Shown: positions 16,245-24,869, counted from the first letter of the stretch. The stretch is 63,122 nt of DNA from Flavipsychrobacter sp. (GCA_021155965.1 JAJNBJ010000022.1:1-63122); one strand, 5' to 3'. Notes: generated from the letters alone by a model not told the origin. Translations and numbers: made by a program.

Positions 16245-18299
16245 ATGAAGAGGATATTCGCATTTTGTTTGCTCCTGTTGCCATTTTTTGCTGCAAGCCA
16301 GCAAAGAAACGAACATACCATATATCTTACTAAAGACAGCCTCAGGCGCGATCTGGAAAAGCATTGGCGGTTTCATGTAGGCGATTCTGCTGTCTGGGCC
16401 ACTAAATTATATAACGACTCTGCATGGGAACTGGCAAACCCTGGATTATACCGGAAACGTAAGGCCACCAAAGAATCTCAGCGTTTTAATGGTATTGGCT
16501 GGCTGCGCCTGCACATTTATGCCGATACCGGTATCACCAATATGCCACTGGCATTCAGAATGACACATTATGGTGCATCGGAGGTTTATTTTGATGGTGA
16601 AAAAATAGATTCAACAGGGGTTATCAAAGGCAAGGACAGCACCGAATATCTTGATCCCCAGCTAATACCCGTCACATTTATCATTAAAAATGCCGGAGAT
16701 CATGTTCTTGCTATACGGTATGCTAATTACCACGCTGAGAGAAACGAGCGGCTATTTAAAAAAAATATGGCCGGCCTCCATATATCCCTTGGAGATGCTA
16801 ATAGTTATATAGCGTTTCACCACTGGCAAACCATAGCATTTGGGGCCATTTTCTTTTTTCTCTTTGGTTTGTTTCTTGCACTGTCTTTGTTGCATTTGTT
16901 CCTTTACCTGTACATAAAAGATATAAGATCTAATTTATATTTCAGCATATTTTGTTTTTCTTTCGCTTTATTGTTTCTGCTTGCATTTCTCTCAAGGTAC
17001 ACCATGGCTGTTTCGGTAGGGCTATGGTTTGGTACCATTGCTGTTATCCTCACATCCATTGGTTGTTTTTCTCTCAGCGGGTTCAATAATGAGTTGTTCA
17101 GCACTGGAAAGCTGAGGTTCAAACTGATCATTGCCTTGTGTATAATTTCTCCTGTTCTGTATTTTTTAAAGGTGGAACTGGGACTGATCTTTTTTGTCCT
17201 TATTGGTGTCGTAATGCTCGAATCGGTTGTTCTTACAATAAGGGCCATCTATAAGAAAGTAAAAGGTGCACGCATTATAGGTGTTGGAATTATTTTCTTC
17301 GGTTTTTTCTTTCTTTTTGTTCTTTTTCTTGGTGCAGTCTTCGGCGATATTAATTTGAATGACAGCACCATCGCAGGAAAACTGTTCGAGATATTCGCCG
17401 TAATGGCAATTTTGAGTATGCCGGCGTCTATGTCGGTTTACCTTGCCTGGAATTTTGCCGCTATAAACAGAGATCTTAAAAACCAATTGCAGCAGGTGAA
17501 AATGCTTTCTGATAAAACATTGGAGCAAGAGCGGGAAAAGCAACAAATGCTGGAGACTCGGCAAGAAGAATTAGAACGGGAGGTTGCATTGCGCACCCAG
17601 GAAGTAACAACCCAGAAGCTCGAAATAGAGAAACAACATGAGGAGTTGAAAGTGGAGAAGAAGAAATCTGATGATCTGCTGTTAAACATTTTGCCTGAAG
17701 AGATAGCAGACGAGCTGAAAGAGAAGGGTACATCTGAAGCCAAATACTTTGACCGCGTATCTGTGTTATTTACCGACTTTGTTGATTTCACAAAAGCCGG
17801 GGAAAGAATGACCCCGCAGGAGCTGGTTTATGAATTAGATACCTGTTTTAAGGCGTTTGATGAGATCATATCACAACACAATGTTGAAAAGATAAAAACC
17901 ATTGGCGATGCTTACCTGGCCGTATGTGGTTTGCCCGCTGAAGACCCCGATCATGCCCTGAATATTGTAAGGGCAGCTATTAAGATACGGGACTTTATGG
18001 CAGAGCGCAAAAAACAGCTAAATGATAAGACATTTGACATTCGTATTGGCATCCACAGCGGAAGTGTTGTAGCAGGCATAGTTGGCGTAAAGAAATTTGC
18101 CTACGATATTTGGGGCGATACCGTTAACACTGCTGCACGTATGGAGCAGAATAGCGAAACAGGCAAGGTCAACATCTCACAGGTCACATACGAACTGGTA
18201 AAGGATCAATTTGACTGTACCTATAGGGGCGAAATTACGGCTAAGAATAAAGGGGCATTAAGCATGTATTTTGTTGAAAAAGAAATATTGCATATTTAG
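16245..18299 (+). CDS. Adenylate/guanylate cyclase with 7TM-DISM sensor
   Basis: A 684-residue membrane receptor. The start at 16245 gives a signal peptide (MKRIFAFCLLLLPFFAASQ). The periplasmic domain (about 25-190; WHFRVGD-like segment, GIGWLRLHIYAD, NHVLAIRYANY-like strand) resembles the 7TMR-DISM extracellular jelly-roll. Seven membrane helices follow (about 200-425), then a coiled coil and a class III cyclase domain (about 490-680). The cyclase has VLFTDFVDFT (metal Asp), GDAYLAVCG (metal Asp) and IGIHSGSVVAGIVG, and DIWGDTVNTAARM (transition-state Asn/Arg). It probably makes cAMP in response to an external ligand. The next gene begins 39 bp downstream with its own promoter. Confidence 0.9.
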   Translation: MKRIFAFCLLLLPFFAASQQRNEHTIYLTKDSLRRDLEKHWRFHVGDSAVWATKLYNDSAWELANPGLYRKRKATKESQRFNGIGWLRLHIYADTGITNMPLAFRMTHYGASEVYFDGEKIDSTGVIKGKDSTEYLDPQLIPVTFIIKNAGDHVLAIRYANYHAERNERLFKKNMAGLHISLGDANSYIAFHHWQTIAFGAIFFFLFGLFLALSLLHLFLYLYIKDIRSNLYFSIFCFSFALLFLLAFLSRYTMAVSVGLWFGTIAVILTSIGCFSLSGFNNELFSTGKLRFKLIIALCIISPVLYFLKVELGLIFFVLIGVVMLESVVLTIRAIYKKVKGARIIGVGIIFFGFFFLFVLFLGAVFGDINLNDSTIAGKLFEIFAVMAILSMPASMSVYLAWNFAAINRDLKNQLQQVKMLSDKTLEQEREKQQMLETRQEELEREVALRTQEVTTQKLEIEKQHEELKVEKKKSDDLLLNILPEEIADELKEKGTSEAKYFDRVSVLFTDFVDFTKAGERMTPQELVYELDTCFKAFDEIISQHNVEKIKTIGDAYLAVCGLPAEDPDHALNIVRAAIKIRDFMAERKKQLNDKTFDIRIGIHSGSVVAGIVGVKKFAYDIWGDTVNTAARMEQNSETGKVNISQVTYELVKDQFDCTYRGEITAKNKGALSMYFVEKEILHI

Positions 18300-18317
18300 T
18301 TAAATTTGTTATATTTG
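18287..18317 (+). promoter_or_regulatory. Promoter of the outer-membrane protein gene
   Basis: ATTG (18287-18290), 19 nt, TATATTTG (18310-18317): near-perfect Bacteroidota promoter ending 21 nt before the ATG at 18339. It overlaps the last codons of the cyclase gene. Confidence 0.65.
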
Positions 18318-18338
18318 ATATAGCTAAATAGATGTTTT

Positions 18339-18989
18339 ATGAAAAAATACTACGCGATTATTTGTTTGTTGCTCATCGCTGTCAACGGCTCATTCGCCCA
18401 ATCATTCAGGAAAGGTTCTTTGCTGGTTAGTTTCTCTGAGGGGGTTACTTATACAAAATATACAACCGCTTACAAAGGAGATGGTATTAAGCAGGGCAAT
18501 GTTACCGGCGAAAGGGATCCCCTTACTGTTGAGTATGGCCTTACTGACCGCTGGGGAATAGGTATGAACCTGGGTGGCGACATTTTCAACATTAATTCAG
18601 CTTCCTACTACAATTTTGAGTCGGGAGAAACAAACAATAAAGCCAAAGTGATCACCTCAGAGATAACGGCTGATATACACTATCATTTTTTTGTTACTAA
18701 GAGAACTGATCTTTCTTTATTCACATCAGTGGGTATTGCCGGTGTAACAATCGAAGGCAAAAATGGCGATGCTGAATATAAATACAATGCAGCGGGCGGT
18801 ATTATCAGGAGTGGTGCCCAGGCGAGGTATTATTTCTGGAAGCGTTTTGGCGCATTGGCAATGGTGAGTGCTTATACTTCCCAATGCTCTACCGATGCGA
18901 TAAAGGATAATACTGTTGGGCATGGAATTTCTACCAATATTACCGGTTTTGCCTGGGAGTTGGGAATACAATACCGCATACTTAAATAA
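18339..18989 (+). CDS. Outer-membrane beta-barrel protein, 216 aa
   Basis: A signal peptide (MKKYYAIICLLLIAVNGSFAQ) is followed by alternating amphipathic strands rich in Tyr, Gly and Thr and ending in the aromatic-containing strand GFAWELGIQYRILK, a usual barrel C-terminus. Recognisable segments are EYGLTDRWGIGMNLGGD and TADIHYHFFVTKRTDLSLFTSVGIAG. It resembles the 'outer membrane beta-barrel protein' domain (OMP_b-brl) of Bacteroidota. An 8-10 stranded barrel is likely; no substrate can be given. Confidence 0.75.
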   Translation: MKKYYAIICLLLIAVNGSFAQSFRKGSLLVSFSEGVTYTKYTTAYKGDGIKQGNVTGERDPLTVEYGLTDRWGIGMNLGGDIFNINSASYYNFESGETNNKAKVITSEITADIHYHFFVTKRTDLSLFTSVGIAGVTIEGKNGDAEYKYNAAGGIIRSGAQARYYFWKRFGALAMVSAYTSQCSTDAIKDNTVGHGISTNITGFAWELGIQYRILK

Positions 18990-19057
18990 TTGCTTCAGAA
19001 CAACCTTGATTGATGGCATGCGAATGTTATTGATAACTTTGCAACGCCGGGCCATTA

Positions 19058-20233
19058 ATGATATTTAAGAAAAAACAAGAGAGTTTCACCACACGAAATC
19101 GCGTAAAAATAATACGTGGTGGAGCTGAGTATTTCCAGCTGATCGAAGAGATAGCTGATAGTGCGCAATATTCGCTTCATTTACAAACCTACATTTATGA
19201 TGAGGATGAGACCGGCAAGAAGATCGCCGATGCATTGATAAGGGCTGCCAGGCGGAATGTACTGGTATATGTTTTACTCGACGGGTATGCCTCCCAGCAT
19301 CTTTCAGAAGAATTTATCGCCCGCCTGAAGTCTGCCGGCATTCATTTCAGGTTCTTTATGCCCCTGTTCAAAAGTGAATACTTCTATTTAGGCAGGCGGC
19401 TGCACCACAAGGTAGTTGTTGCTGATGGACGAGTGTGCATGACCGCAGGAATAAACATCAGCAACAGGTATAACGATATTGGAGATGTATATGGCTGGCT
19501 GGACTGGGCTGTGTATATGGAAGGAGAAATAGCGCAGAGAATAAACGATATCTGCGTAAAAACATGGAACAAGTCAGTATTTCGCAAGCATTGCCTGGCA
19601 ACAAATAATCCTGAATATCCTTGGCCAGATGAAAATTGTCCGGTACGTGCACGGGTCAATGATTGGGCGTTCGAAAGAACAGAAATAACAAATACGTATA
19701 GGGAGTTATTTCGCGATGCTACATCAGAGGTTATCGTGATGACCAGTTACTTCTGGCCGCCGCAAAGATTGCTGAAGCGTATGGCCGCAGCATCGAGAAG
19801 GGGAGTAAAGGTTAGGCTGATATTGACTGCCACAGCCGATGTACCTCTTGCTAAATATGCGGAAAGGTATCTTTACCGCTACCTGTTCAGGCACAATATA
19901 GAAGTATATGAATACCAGAAGAACGTCCTGCATGGCAAAATTGCGATCCGCGACAACGAATTCATCACAGCAGGCTCCTATAATGTTAATAACATCAGTG
20001 CTTTTGCCAGCGTAGAGCTAAATGTAGATATAATTGACAAGACCATTGCCAATGGGCTTCATGATAAATTTCAGTCCATAATTGAAGAAGATTGTGTGCA
20101 GATAGACAAGGAAGAATTCTGGCCGAGGAGCAGCCATGCCGAACGGCTTTTCTTTTATTTCTCTTACAGGATCATTCACCTGATATTCTTCCTCTTCACC
20201 TTTTACTTTATTCAGCGAAAGCAACAGGATTAA
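19058..20233 (+). CDS. Phospholipase D-like / cardiolipin synthase family enzyme
   Basis: A 391-residue protein with two HKD motifs: HHKVVVADGRVCMTAG (residues about 112-127) and HGKIAIRDNEFITAGSYN (about 292-309). The two sites combine into one PLD active centre, where His forms the phosphatidyl-enzyme. The N-terminus is short, without the two membrane helices of classical ClsA, so it is like the ClsB/YbhO group; a hydrophobic helix near the C-terminus (IIHLIFFLFTFYFIQ) can anchor it. Probable role: cardiolipin synthesis or related phospholipid exchange. Its last 4 bases overlap the convergent hydrolase gene. Confidence 0.88.
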   Translation: MIFKKKQESFTTRNRVKIIRGGAEYFQLIEEIADSAQYSLHLQTYIYDEDETGKKIADALIRAARRNVLVYVLLDGYASQHLSEEFIARLKSAGIHFRFFMPLFKSEYFYLGRRLHHKVVVADGRVCMTAGINISNRYNDIGDVYGWLDWAVYMEGEIAQRINDICVKTWNKSVFRKHCLATNNPEYPWPDENCPVRARVNDWAFERTEITNTYRELFRDATSEVIVMTSYFWPPQRLLKRMAAASRRGVKVRLILTATADVPLAKYAERYLYRYLFRHNIEVYEYQKNVLHGKIAIRDNEFITAGSYNVNNISAFASVELNVDIIDKTIANGLHDKFQSIIEEDCVQIDKEEFWPRSSHAERLFFYFSYRIIHLIFFLFTFYFIQRKQQD

Positions 20234-21240
20234 TCACCTCCAATCCGGCGAAGGAATATTTTTATATTCGCCTTATCCCAGCGTGCAAAGCGCCCTCGCT
20301 GAACGATGAGTTTATTATCGAACGGATGTTCAAGCAAATAATAGAAAACAAACTTTGGCTTTTTTTCCGACCAGCCTAATACTTCACCAAAACGAAGGTC
20401 GTTAAATACAAGTGTATCATGCCACATTTGCACAGCATAATAACCTTGCGAAAAACGGATAAGGTCATCTACCGTATTTTTATGGGTGGCGAGTTGTAGC
20501 AGAGTGTCATTCTTATAAACGAAGTGGAAATCTATACTGTCAGATTTGTCAAATACCGACCAGTAGCCAATAGAATATCCCGAGTCGCTTTCTGCAACTA
20601 TATACCAGAGTAGATTATTGAGCGGGGTAGGAGTAGTGAAATGTCTGTGTGATACCAGGTTCTTACTCCTGATCTCTTTATTCAGCCTGTTTTCAGCAAA
20701 AGATTTAAACGTAACTCCTGCGATAAGGTAGATACTTGATAATGCTATTGCACCCCATGCCAAAATTCTTCTTTTGTTATTATTTCTTTTTATAACGAGT
20801 AATACAATGAATGCAGCAATTGGCCATATTGTGAATAACGGGTCCGCTACAAACATTGTATTAAAAGATACCCTTTGATGGCTGAATGGCTCGAACCAGC
20901 CTGTACCGTACGCATTGAAAGCATCAATGAACTGGTGAATGAATATCTGCAACCCCCAGAAAAACAGCCAATGACCAAATGTCATTCCCCTTTTTCGAAA
21001 GCCTTTTTGGCATAACCATGCAAGTATTGGTGCAACGATCGCGATAAAGAGAAATGAATGCGTAATTCCCCGGTGTGCCAGCAGGTCAGCAGATGTTGAT
21101 AACCAAGAGGCTGCTACAAAATCAATATCAGGCAGGCTTTGTGCAATAGCGCCCAGGAACAGAACTTTCCTTCCCAGTTGTTTCCCGGCTATTACTTCAC
21201 CTATACATGCTCCTAAAACTACGTGGGTTACTGAATCCAT
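20230..21240 (-). CDS. Membrane-bound metal-dependent hydrolase (YdjM / DUF457 family)
   Basis: A 336-residue polytopic protein. Its N-terminal half matches the YdjM/DUF457 pattern: MDSVTHVVLGACIGEV, LPDIDF, and LAHRGITHSF (His/Asp residues that can bind metal), with helices such as FLFIAIVAPILAWL and LFFWGLQIFIHQFIDAFNAYGTGWF. The C-terminal 140 residues are soluble with beta structure and are not recognised. Members are inner-membrane proteins with a presumed hydrolase site; substrate unknown. Confidence 0.85.
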   Translation of the reverse strand: MDSVTHVVLGACIGEVIAGKQLGRKVLFLGAIAQSLPDIDFVAASWLSTSADLLAHRGITHSFLFIAIVAPILAWLCQKGFRKRGMTFGHWLFFWGLQIFIHQFIDAFNAYGTGWFEPFSHQRVSFNTMFVADPLFTIWPIAAFIVLLVIKRNNNKRRILAWGAIALSSIYLIAGVTFKSFAENRLNKEIRSKNLVSHRHFTTPTPLNNLLWYIVAESDSGYSIGYWSVFDKSDSIDFHFVYKNDTLLQLATHKNTVDDLIRFSQGYYAVQMWHDTLVFNDLRFGEVLGWSEKKPKFVFYYLLEHPFDNKLIVQRGRFARWDKANIKIFLRRIGGD

Positions 21241-21313
21241 TGAAAATCAACTGTTATTTTAATAAATAAAAAAGATTAATCCCTTTTGCACCTTTGTTTT
21301 TTTATATTTTTTA

Positions 21314-21325
21314 TATACTTTGGCA
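21314..21325 (+). promoter_or_regulatory. TANACTTTGGCA promoter motif, site 1
   Basis: TATACTTTGGCA, 44 nt before the ATG at 21370. The same core ACTTTG(G/A) precedes two more genes of this secreted-peptide cluster. Confidence 0.4.
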
Positions 21326-21369
21326 GAAATAATTATCATATTACTCTACAAAATTAAAAAATACGCTTT

Positions 21370-21705
21370 ATGAGATTGAATTTAATTGCTTTCGTAGTGG
21401 TAACGTTGTTATCATTTGGTTTTAGCTCCAGTGCTAGTGCTCAGGATGGCAGGTGGGGCCATGGCACACGCCGTAATTATACAGTTTATGCAGCAGACAC
21501 TGCTTCGTGCCATCACAACGATTGCAATTATGATGACCACGATTGTTATTATGGCTGTCGTTATACACGCAAATATTACCGCCATAAATACCGCGCCGAA
21601 AGATATTATCACGACCATTATTACCATACAAAATATAGCCGTTACAATCGCTACCATGACCGTTGGGATGATGACAGGTACTACTACCGTGGTGGTGGAT
21701 ACTAA
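21370..21705 (+). CDS. Secreted Tyr/His/Asp-rich peptide, 111 aa
   Basis: The signal peptide is MRLNLIAFVVVTLLSFGFSS plus SASAQ. The mature peptide, about 86 residues, is low-complexity: Tyr, His, Arg and Asp make up most of it, with Cys pairs (CHHNDCNYDDHDCYYGC), a run of YY pairs and a RGGGY end. No family is recognised. The His/Asp/Cys content suggests metal binding and the Tyr/Arg pairs suggest aggregation or matrix formation; both are inference. It is the first of four similar secreted genes in tandem, and is followed by an intrinsic terminator. Confidence 0.75.
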   Translation: MRLNLIAFVVVTLLSFGFSSSASAQDGRWGHGTRRNYTVYAADTASCHHNDCNYDDHDCYYGCRYTRKYYRHKYRAERYYHDHYYHTKYSRYNRYHDRWDDDRYYYRGGGY

Positions 21706-21726
21706 TATTTATATTTAAAATATTAT

Positions 21727-21758
21727 AAGAAAGGCTGCTCATTTGAGCAGCCTTTCTT
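21727..21758 (+). terminator. Intrinsic terminator
   Basis: 14-bp perfect stem AAGAAAGGCTGCTC / GAGCAGCCTTTCTT, loop ATTT, 21 bp after the stop of the Tyr/His/Asp-rich gene. Confidence 0.9.
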
Positions 21759-21822
21759 ATTTGATAATTTATAAACGCAGATTATTGATTATTTATTGAT
21801 TTTATTATTTTTATTGCTCGCT

Positions 21823-21836
21823 TTAAACTTTGATCA
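21823..21836 (+). promoter_or_regulatory. TANACTTTGGCA promoter motif, site 2
   Basis: TTTAAACTTTGATC, 38 nt before the ATG at 21875; matches sites 1 and 3 in the AAACTTTG core. Confidence 0.4.
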
Positions 21837-21874
21837 GGGAATTATATCAATTCATCAAACTAAAACATACAATT

Positions 21875-22132
21875 ATGAAACTTAAATTAATGATTACTGC
21901 GTTTTTGATAGTTTTACTGTCACTGGGCAATTCTTTCACCGCTAGTGCCCATAGGGGCCACAGGCATAACTGCAAGCATTGCTGCTCTCATTCGTATTCT
22001 TCCCGTTATAATCACTACCATACATATCGTCATCATCATCACCATCGTTATGATCGTTATCATCACAATTGCTGTGATAATTGTGAGGGTAACAGGCACA
22101 GGCACTATACCCACCATAGCCGCCGTTGGTAA
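21875..22132 (+). CDS. Secreted His-rich peptide, 85 aa
   Basis: The start at 21875 gives a signal peptide (MKLKLMITAFLIVLLSLGNS then FTASA) like those of the neighbours. The mature 60 residues are about one third His with Tyr, Arg and Cys (HRGHRHNCKHCC, RHHHHHRYDRYHHNCCDNC). His runs and CC pairs make metal (Cu, Zn, Ni) binding plausible. The frame is open from 21830, but the extra residues do not belong to a leader. No family recognised. Confidence 0.7.
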   Translation: MKLKLMITAFLIVLLSLGNSFTASAHRGHRHNCKHCCSHSYSSRYNHYHTYRHHHHHRYDRYHHNCCDNCEGNRHRHYTHHSRRW

Positions 22133-22203
22133 GAGCTTTTGGAACAAATAGATAATGCAGTTTCGCATAAGCAGCTGCTTGCTTTTATTTTTTATTAGAA
22201 CTT

Positions 22204-22449
22204 ATGAAGAACAAGATCATCACTGGTGTAGTATTAGCAATGCTATTACTCGCATCTAACATATCTGAGGCAGGCCCTTGGAAACACAAGCATTACAGGC
22301 ATCATCCGTATGTGCGTATAAATAGAGCAGGGCCGCTTATTGTAGTAAAGGGAGATCATGACTATTACCGGCATCATGACGGGCACTCTAAATGCTATGG
22401 CCATAACTGTTATTACGAACACAAACACTATTGGCGCCACCATCGCTGA
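22204..22449 (+). CDS. Secreted His-rich peptide, 81 aa
   Basis: The signal peptide MKNKIITGVVLAMLLLASNI ends near SEAG. The mature part begins PWKHKHYRHHPYVRINRAGPLIVVKGDHDYYRHHDGHSKCYGHNCYYEH (given here only as a description of composition: His, Tyr, Lys, Arg with two Cys). The middle 'RAGPLIVVKGDH' is the only non-repetitive segment. It lies 71 bp after the preceding His-rich gene with no terminator between, so they may share a transcript; an intrinsic terminator follows at 22473. Confidence 0.68.
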   Translation: MKNKIITGVVLAMLLLASNISEAGPWKHKHYRHHPYVRINRAGPLIVVKGDHDYYRHHDGHSKCYGHNCYYEHKHYWRHHR

Positions 22450-22472
22450 AAAAACCTGATAATAATATATTG

Positions 22473-22498
22473 AAAGGCTGCTGTGTGCAGCCTTTTTT
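22473..22498 (+). terminator. Intrinsic terminator
   Basis: AAAGGCTGC / GCAGCCTTT stem, 5-nt loop, followed by a T-run; 23 bp after the stop at 22449. Confidence 0.85.
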
Positions 22499-22572
22499 GT
22501 TAATAATTCATTGTGTTAAAATGCGACAAGTTGTTAAAAGCTATAAAAAAGACTGCTTTCTTTTCGTACGCA

Positions 22573-22585
22573 TTAAACTTTGGCA
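22573..22585 (+). promoter_or_regulatory. TANACTTTGGCA promoter motif, site 3
   Basis: TTAAACTTTGGCA, 39 nt before the ATG at 22625. Confidence 0.4.
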
Positions 22586-22624
22586 AGCCAATTGCATCTA
22601 TGTATTAAACAAACAATTTTTGCT

Positions 22625-22939
22625 ATGAAACTAAAAATGATCATGACCGCTTTATCGGTAGTAGTGTTGACAGCTGGCTTTAGCGCAAATGCCCAGCCAG
22701 GTTGGGGAGGAGGATATGGAGGTGGATGTGGCCAGCCCGGTGTATCAGTAAGAGTATTTGCTCCTCCTATACCGGTTCCGCCAATGCCGGTAGTCGTAGC
22801 GGGAAATTATGGCTACGGCGGTGGTTATGGTTACCAAAGGCAACGCTGTGCGCCAAGGTATAACAGGGGCGGTGGTTATGGATATGGTCGCGGCTATGGA
22901 GGCCGCTATAACGGTTATCGCAGGGGCGGTTGCCGCTAA
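22625..22939 (+). CDS. Secreted Gly/Tyr/Arg-rich peptide, 104 aa
   Basis: The start at 22625 gives a signal peptide (MKLKMIMTALSVVVLTAGFS then ANAQ) closely like that of the gene at 21875. The mature part has GWGGGYGGGCG, a Pro/Val segment (FAPPIPVPPMPVVVAGNYG) and a GYGGG/RGGGYGYGRGYGGRYNGYRRG tail. Gly/Tyr/Arg composition of this kind is typical of adhesive or phase-separating, matrix-forming peptides; function unknown. It is the last of the four secreted low-complexity genes. Confidence 0.7.
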   Translation: MKLKMIMTALSVVVLTAGFSANAQPGWGGGYGGGCGQPGVSVRVFAPPIPVPPMPVVVAGNYGYGGGYGYQRQRCAPRYNRGGGYGYGRGYGGRYNGYRRGGCR

Positions 22940-22960
22940 TTCCAAAAAAATGTATGAAAA

Positions 22961-22987
22961 ACAAGGCGCTCGTATGGGCGCCTTTGT
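22961..22987. terminator. Terminator between convergent genes
   Basis: ACAAGGCGC ... GCGCCTTTGT hairpin with one bulged base, followed by T-rich sequence; it serves the Gly-rich gene and, on the other strand, the oxidoreductase gene ending at 22990. Confidence 0.7.
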
Positions 22988-22989
22988 TA

Positions 22990-24003
22990 TCATACCTTAA
23001 CAGCACCTCTATACATTTGTTCTATAATGTGTACGACATCTTTTCCTTCCCTGGCGCTGGTCATTACCGGTTTGCCATGGTGCAGAAAATCCACTACATT
23101 TTGTATCACCTTATCATGGTTGCTCATTGAGCCCTGGTAGAGCCCGTAATCATTGGCTTTGGCAGTTATATTTATGTTGGGGAGGGTAGCGCCTGCCAGT
23201 TTCTGGTACTCTATTGTATTCAGGTATTGGCCACCAATTTTTAATGTGCCTTTTTCTGCAAATATGGTTATCGAGCCCTCCATATTACGCTCATAAGAGC
23301 AAGTGGTGAAGTTGAAATTGATGATCGCTCCATTTTCTGCCTTTAGCACAAAGCTGCCTGTATCTTCCACTTCTGTATTATGTTGATGCGCGAAATTATG
23401 TATCCATCCCTGTGCATCTTTTACCGGTCCATTTAGATAATACAATATATCCACAAAATGACTAAATTGGGTGAACAAGCAGCCTCCATCTTTTTCTTTT
23501 TTACCCCTCCAGTTGCTGCCGGAATAATAAGCATCACCCCGGTTCCAGAAGCAGTTTACCTGTATCATGTAAATGCCCCCAAGTTCATTTTTGGCGATAA
23601 GCTTTTTTACTTCCTGCACAGGTGGATTATACCTGTTCTGTTTAACTGCGAAGATGGTTTTGCCTGTTTTTTCCGCAGCAGCTATCATTCTGTCGCAAGA
23701 TGCTGAGCTTATTGCCATAGGTTTTTCTACTACAGTATGCAGCCCTGCGTTCAGGCCGGCAATTGTATGTGGCTCGTGCAGGTAGTTGGGCGTGCAGACA
23801 CAGAGTATATCGGCTTGCGTTTTTTCCAGCATTTCCTCCAGTTTGCTGTAAAAAGCAACGTTTGAAGGAATTTGATCCTGTAAAGATGTATTAATATCAC
23901 AAACAGCTACCAAAGTAGTGTCGGGATTATATAAAATGTGTTCGGCGTGGCGGCGGCCTATATTGCCATAACCAACTATTGAGAAGCGTATCTTATCAGG
24001 CAT
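22990..24003 (-). CDS. Gfo/Idh/MocA-family oxidoreductase
   Basis: A 337-residue NAD(P)-dependent sugar dehydrogenase. The N-terminal Rossmann fold has FSIVGYGNIGRRHAEHI (residues 6-22), DINTS at the end of strand 2, VCTPNYLHEPHTIAGLNAG and the family signature VVEKPMA (catalytic Lys of EKP). The C-terminal domain carries GGCLFTQFSHFVDILYYL, where the His is the usual catalytic residue. The relation to LPS sugar dehydrogenases (WbpB/WlbA-like) is a guess; no polysaccharide genes are adjacent. Length and start are normal. It is divergent from the GAF gene at 24129. Confidence 0.9.
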   Translation of the reverse strand: MPDKIRFSIVGYGNIGRRHAEHILYNPDTTLVAVCDINTSLQDQIPSNVAFYSKLEEMLEKTQADILCVCTPNYLHEPHTIAGLNAGLHTVVEKPMAISSASCDRMIAAAEKTGKTIFAVKQNRYNPPVQEVKKLIAKNELGGIYMIQVNCFWNRGDAYYSGSNWRGKKEKDGGCLFTQFSHFVDILYYLNGPVKDAQGWIHNFAHQHNTEVEDTGSFVLKAENGAIINFNFTTCSYERNMEGSITIFAEKGTLKIGGQYLNTIEYQKLAGATLPNINITAKANDYGLYQGSMSNHDKVIQNVVDFLHHGKPVMTSAREGKDVVHIIEQMYRGAVKV

Positions 24004-24082
24004 GGATTTTCAAAAGTAAAAAACCATAACGGAAGATTTAACGTATCTTATATGAAACGTATAAAAACTCCTCTTTTTCAGA

Positions 24083-24090
24083 TAATTTTG
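24083..24090 (+). promoter_or_regulatory. Candidate -7 element for the first GAF gene
   Basis: TAATTTTG, a TAnnTTTG match 38 nt before the ATG at 24129; no clear -33. Confidence 0.4.
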
Positions 24091-24128
24091 GCCTTGAAAC
24101 CATGATAAATAGCATAAATCTATAAACT

Positions 24129-24869
24129 ATGGCAGGTGTTGCATATACAGAAGCAGAAAGGCTTAATTCCGTAAAGCGTTTCAGGGACTTTAATTTTAAC
24201 CTGAATAAGAACCTGGATGGCATCCTTCAACTGGCTACAGAGATATATGAGACGCCGGTAGCTTTTATTACCCTTATAGATGACCAGGAGCAGATATTTG
24301 TTGTGAACAGGGGCTTTGAAGTAGCTAAAATGCCACGCGCAACATCCTTCTGTACAGAGGCGATAAAGCAGCAGGAGGTGATGGTAGTGAGTGATGCCTT
24401 TGAAGATGACCGATTTGCGGACAATCCACTAGTTAAAAATGTGCCCAACATCCGTTTTTATGCCGGTGCACCATTAGCTACTTATGAAGGCCTGAATATT
24501 GGCACTTTGTGTGTGATGGATGTGAATCAGAAAGAAGTAAGTGAGACTAAAAAGCAACTATTAGACGTGCTTGCCAAACAGGCCATTCACCTAATGGAGC
24601 TTGAATTGACTTACAAGCTGTTGAACGAAAAAATGAATCAGGTTGAGCTACAGAATAAAGCTCTGAAGGATATCGCCTTTATCCAATCCCATGAATTCCG
24701 TGGGCCGCTTTCTACTATAATGGGCTTAATGAACATAATTAAAGATGAGGACTACGCATCGCCCAAAGAACACCTTGTAGTAATGGAAGGCTACATTGCC
24801 AAACTTGACGAAAAGATCATCAAGGTAGTACAGTCTACAGAAGTCGCAAAAAGCTTATATACAGCCTGA
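24129..24869 (+). CDS. GAF-domain protein with an orphan histidine-kinase dimerisation helix (copy A)
   Basis: A 246-residue cytosolic protein. Residues about 20-160 form a GAF domain (GILQLATEIYETPVAFITLID, NIRFYAGAPLATYEGLNIGTLCVMD). A coiled coil (about 160-182) leads into a segment like the HisKA dimerisation helix with an H-box, IQSHEFRGPL (His188), followed by a second helix and the end. There is no HATPase_c domain, so the protein cannot autophosphorylate by itself. It may be a phosphotransfer or dimerisation module. A paralogue follows 64 bp downstream, in which His188 is replaced by Tyr. Confidence 0.85.
   Translation: MAGVAYTEAERLNSVKRFRDFNFNLNKNLDGILQLATEIYETPVAFITLIDDQEQIFVVNRGFEVAKMPRATSFCTEAIKQQEVMVVSDAFEDDRFADNPLVKNVPNIRFYAGAPLATYEGLNIGTLCVMDVNQKEVSETKKQLLDVLAKQAIHLMELELTYKLLNEKMNQVELQNKALKDIAFIQSHEFRGPLSTIMGLMNIIKDEDYASPKEHLVVMEGYIAKLDEKIIKVVQSTEVAKSLYTA

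Noticed and set aside
21412-22168. Hydrophobic Ile/Val/Met-rich frames opposite to the His-rich genes.
   Set aside because: They are the complement of His/Tyr codons; the plus-strand frames have signal peptides, promoter motifs and terminators.
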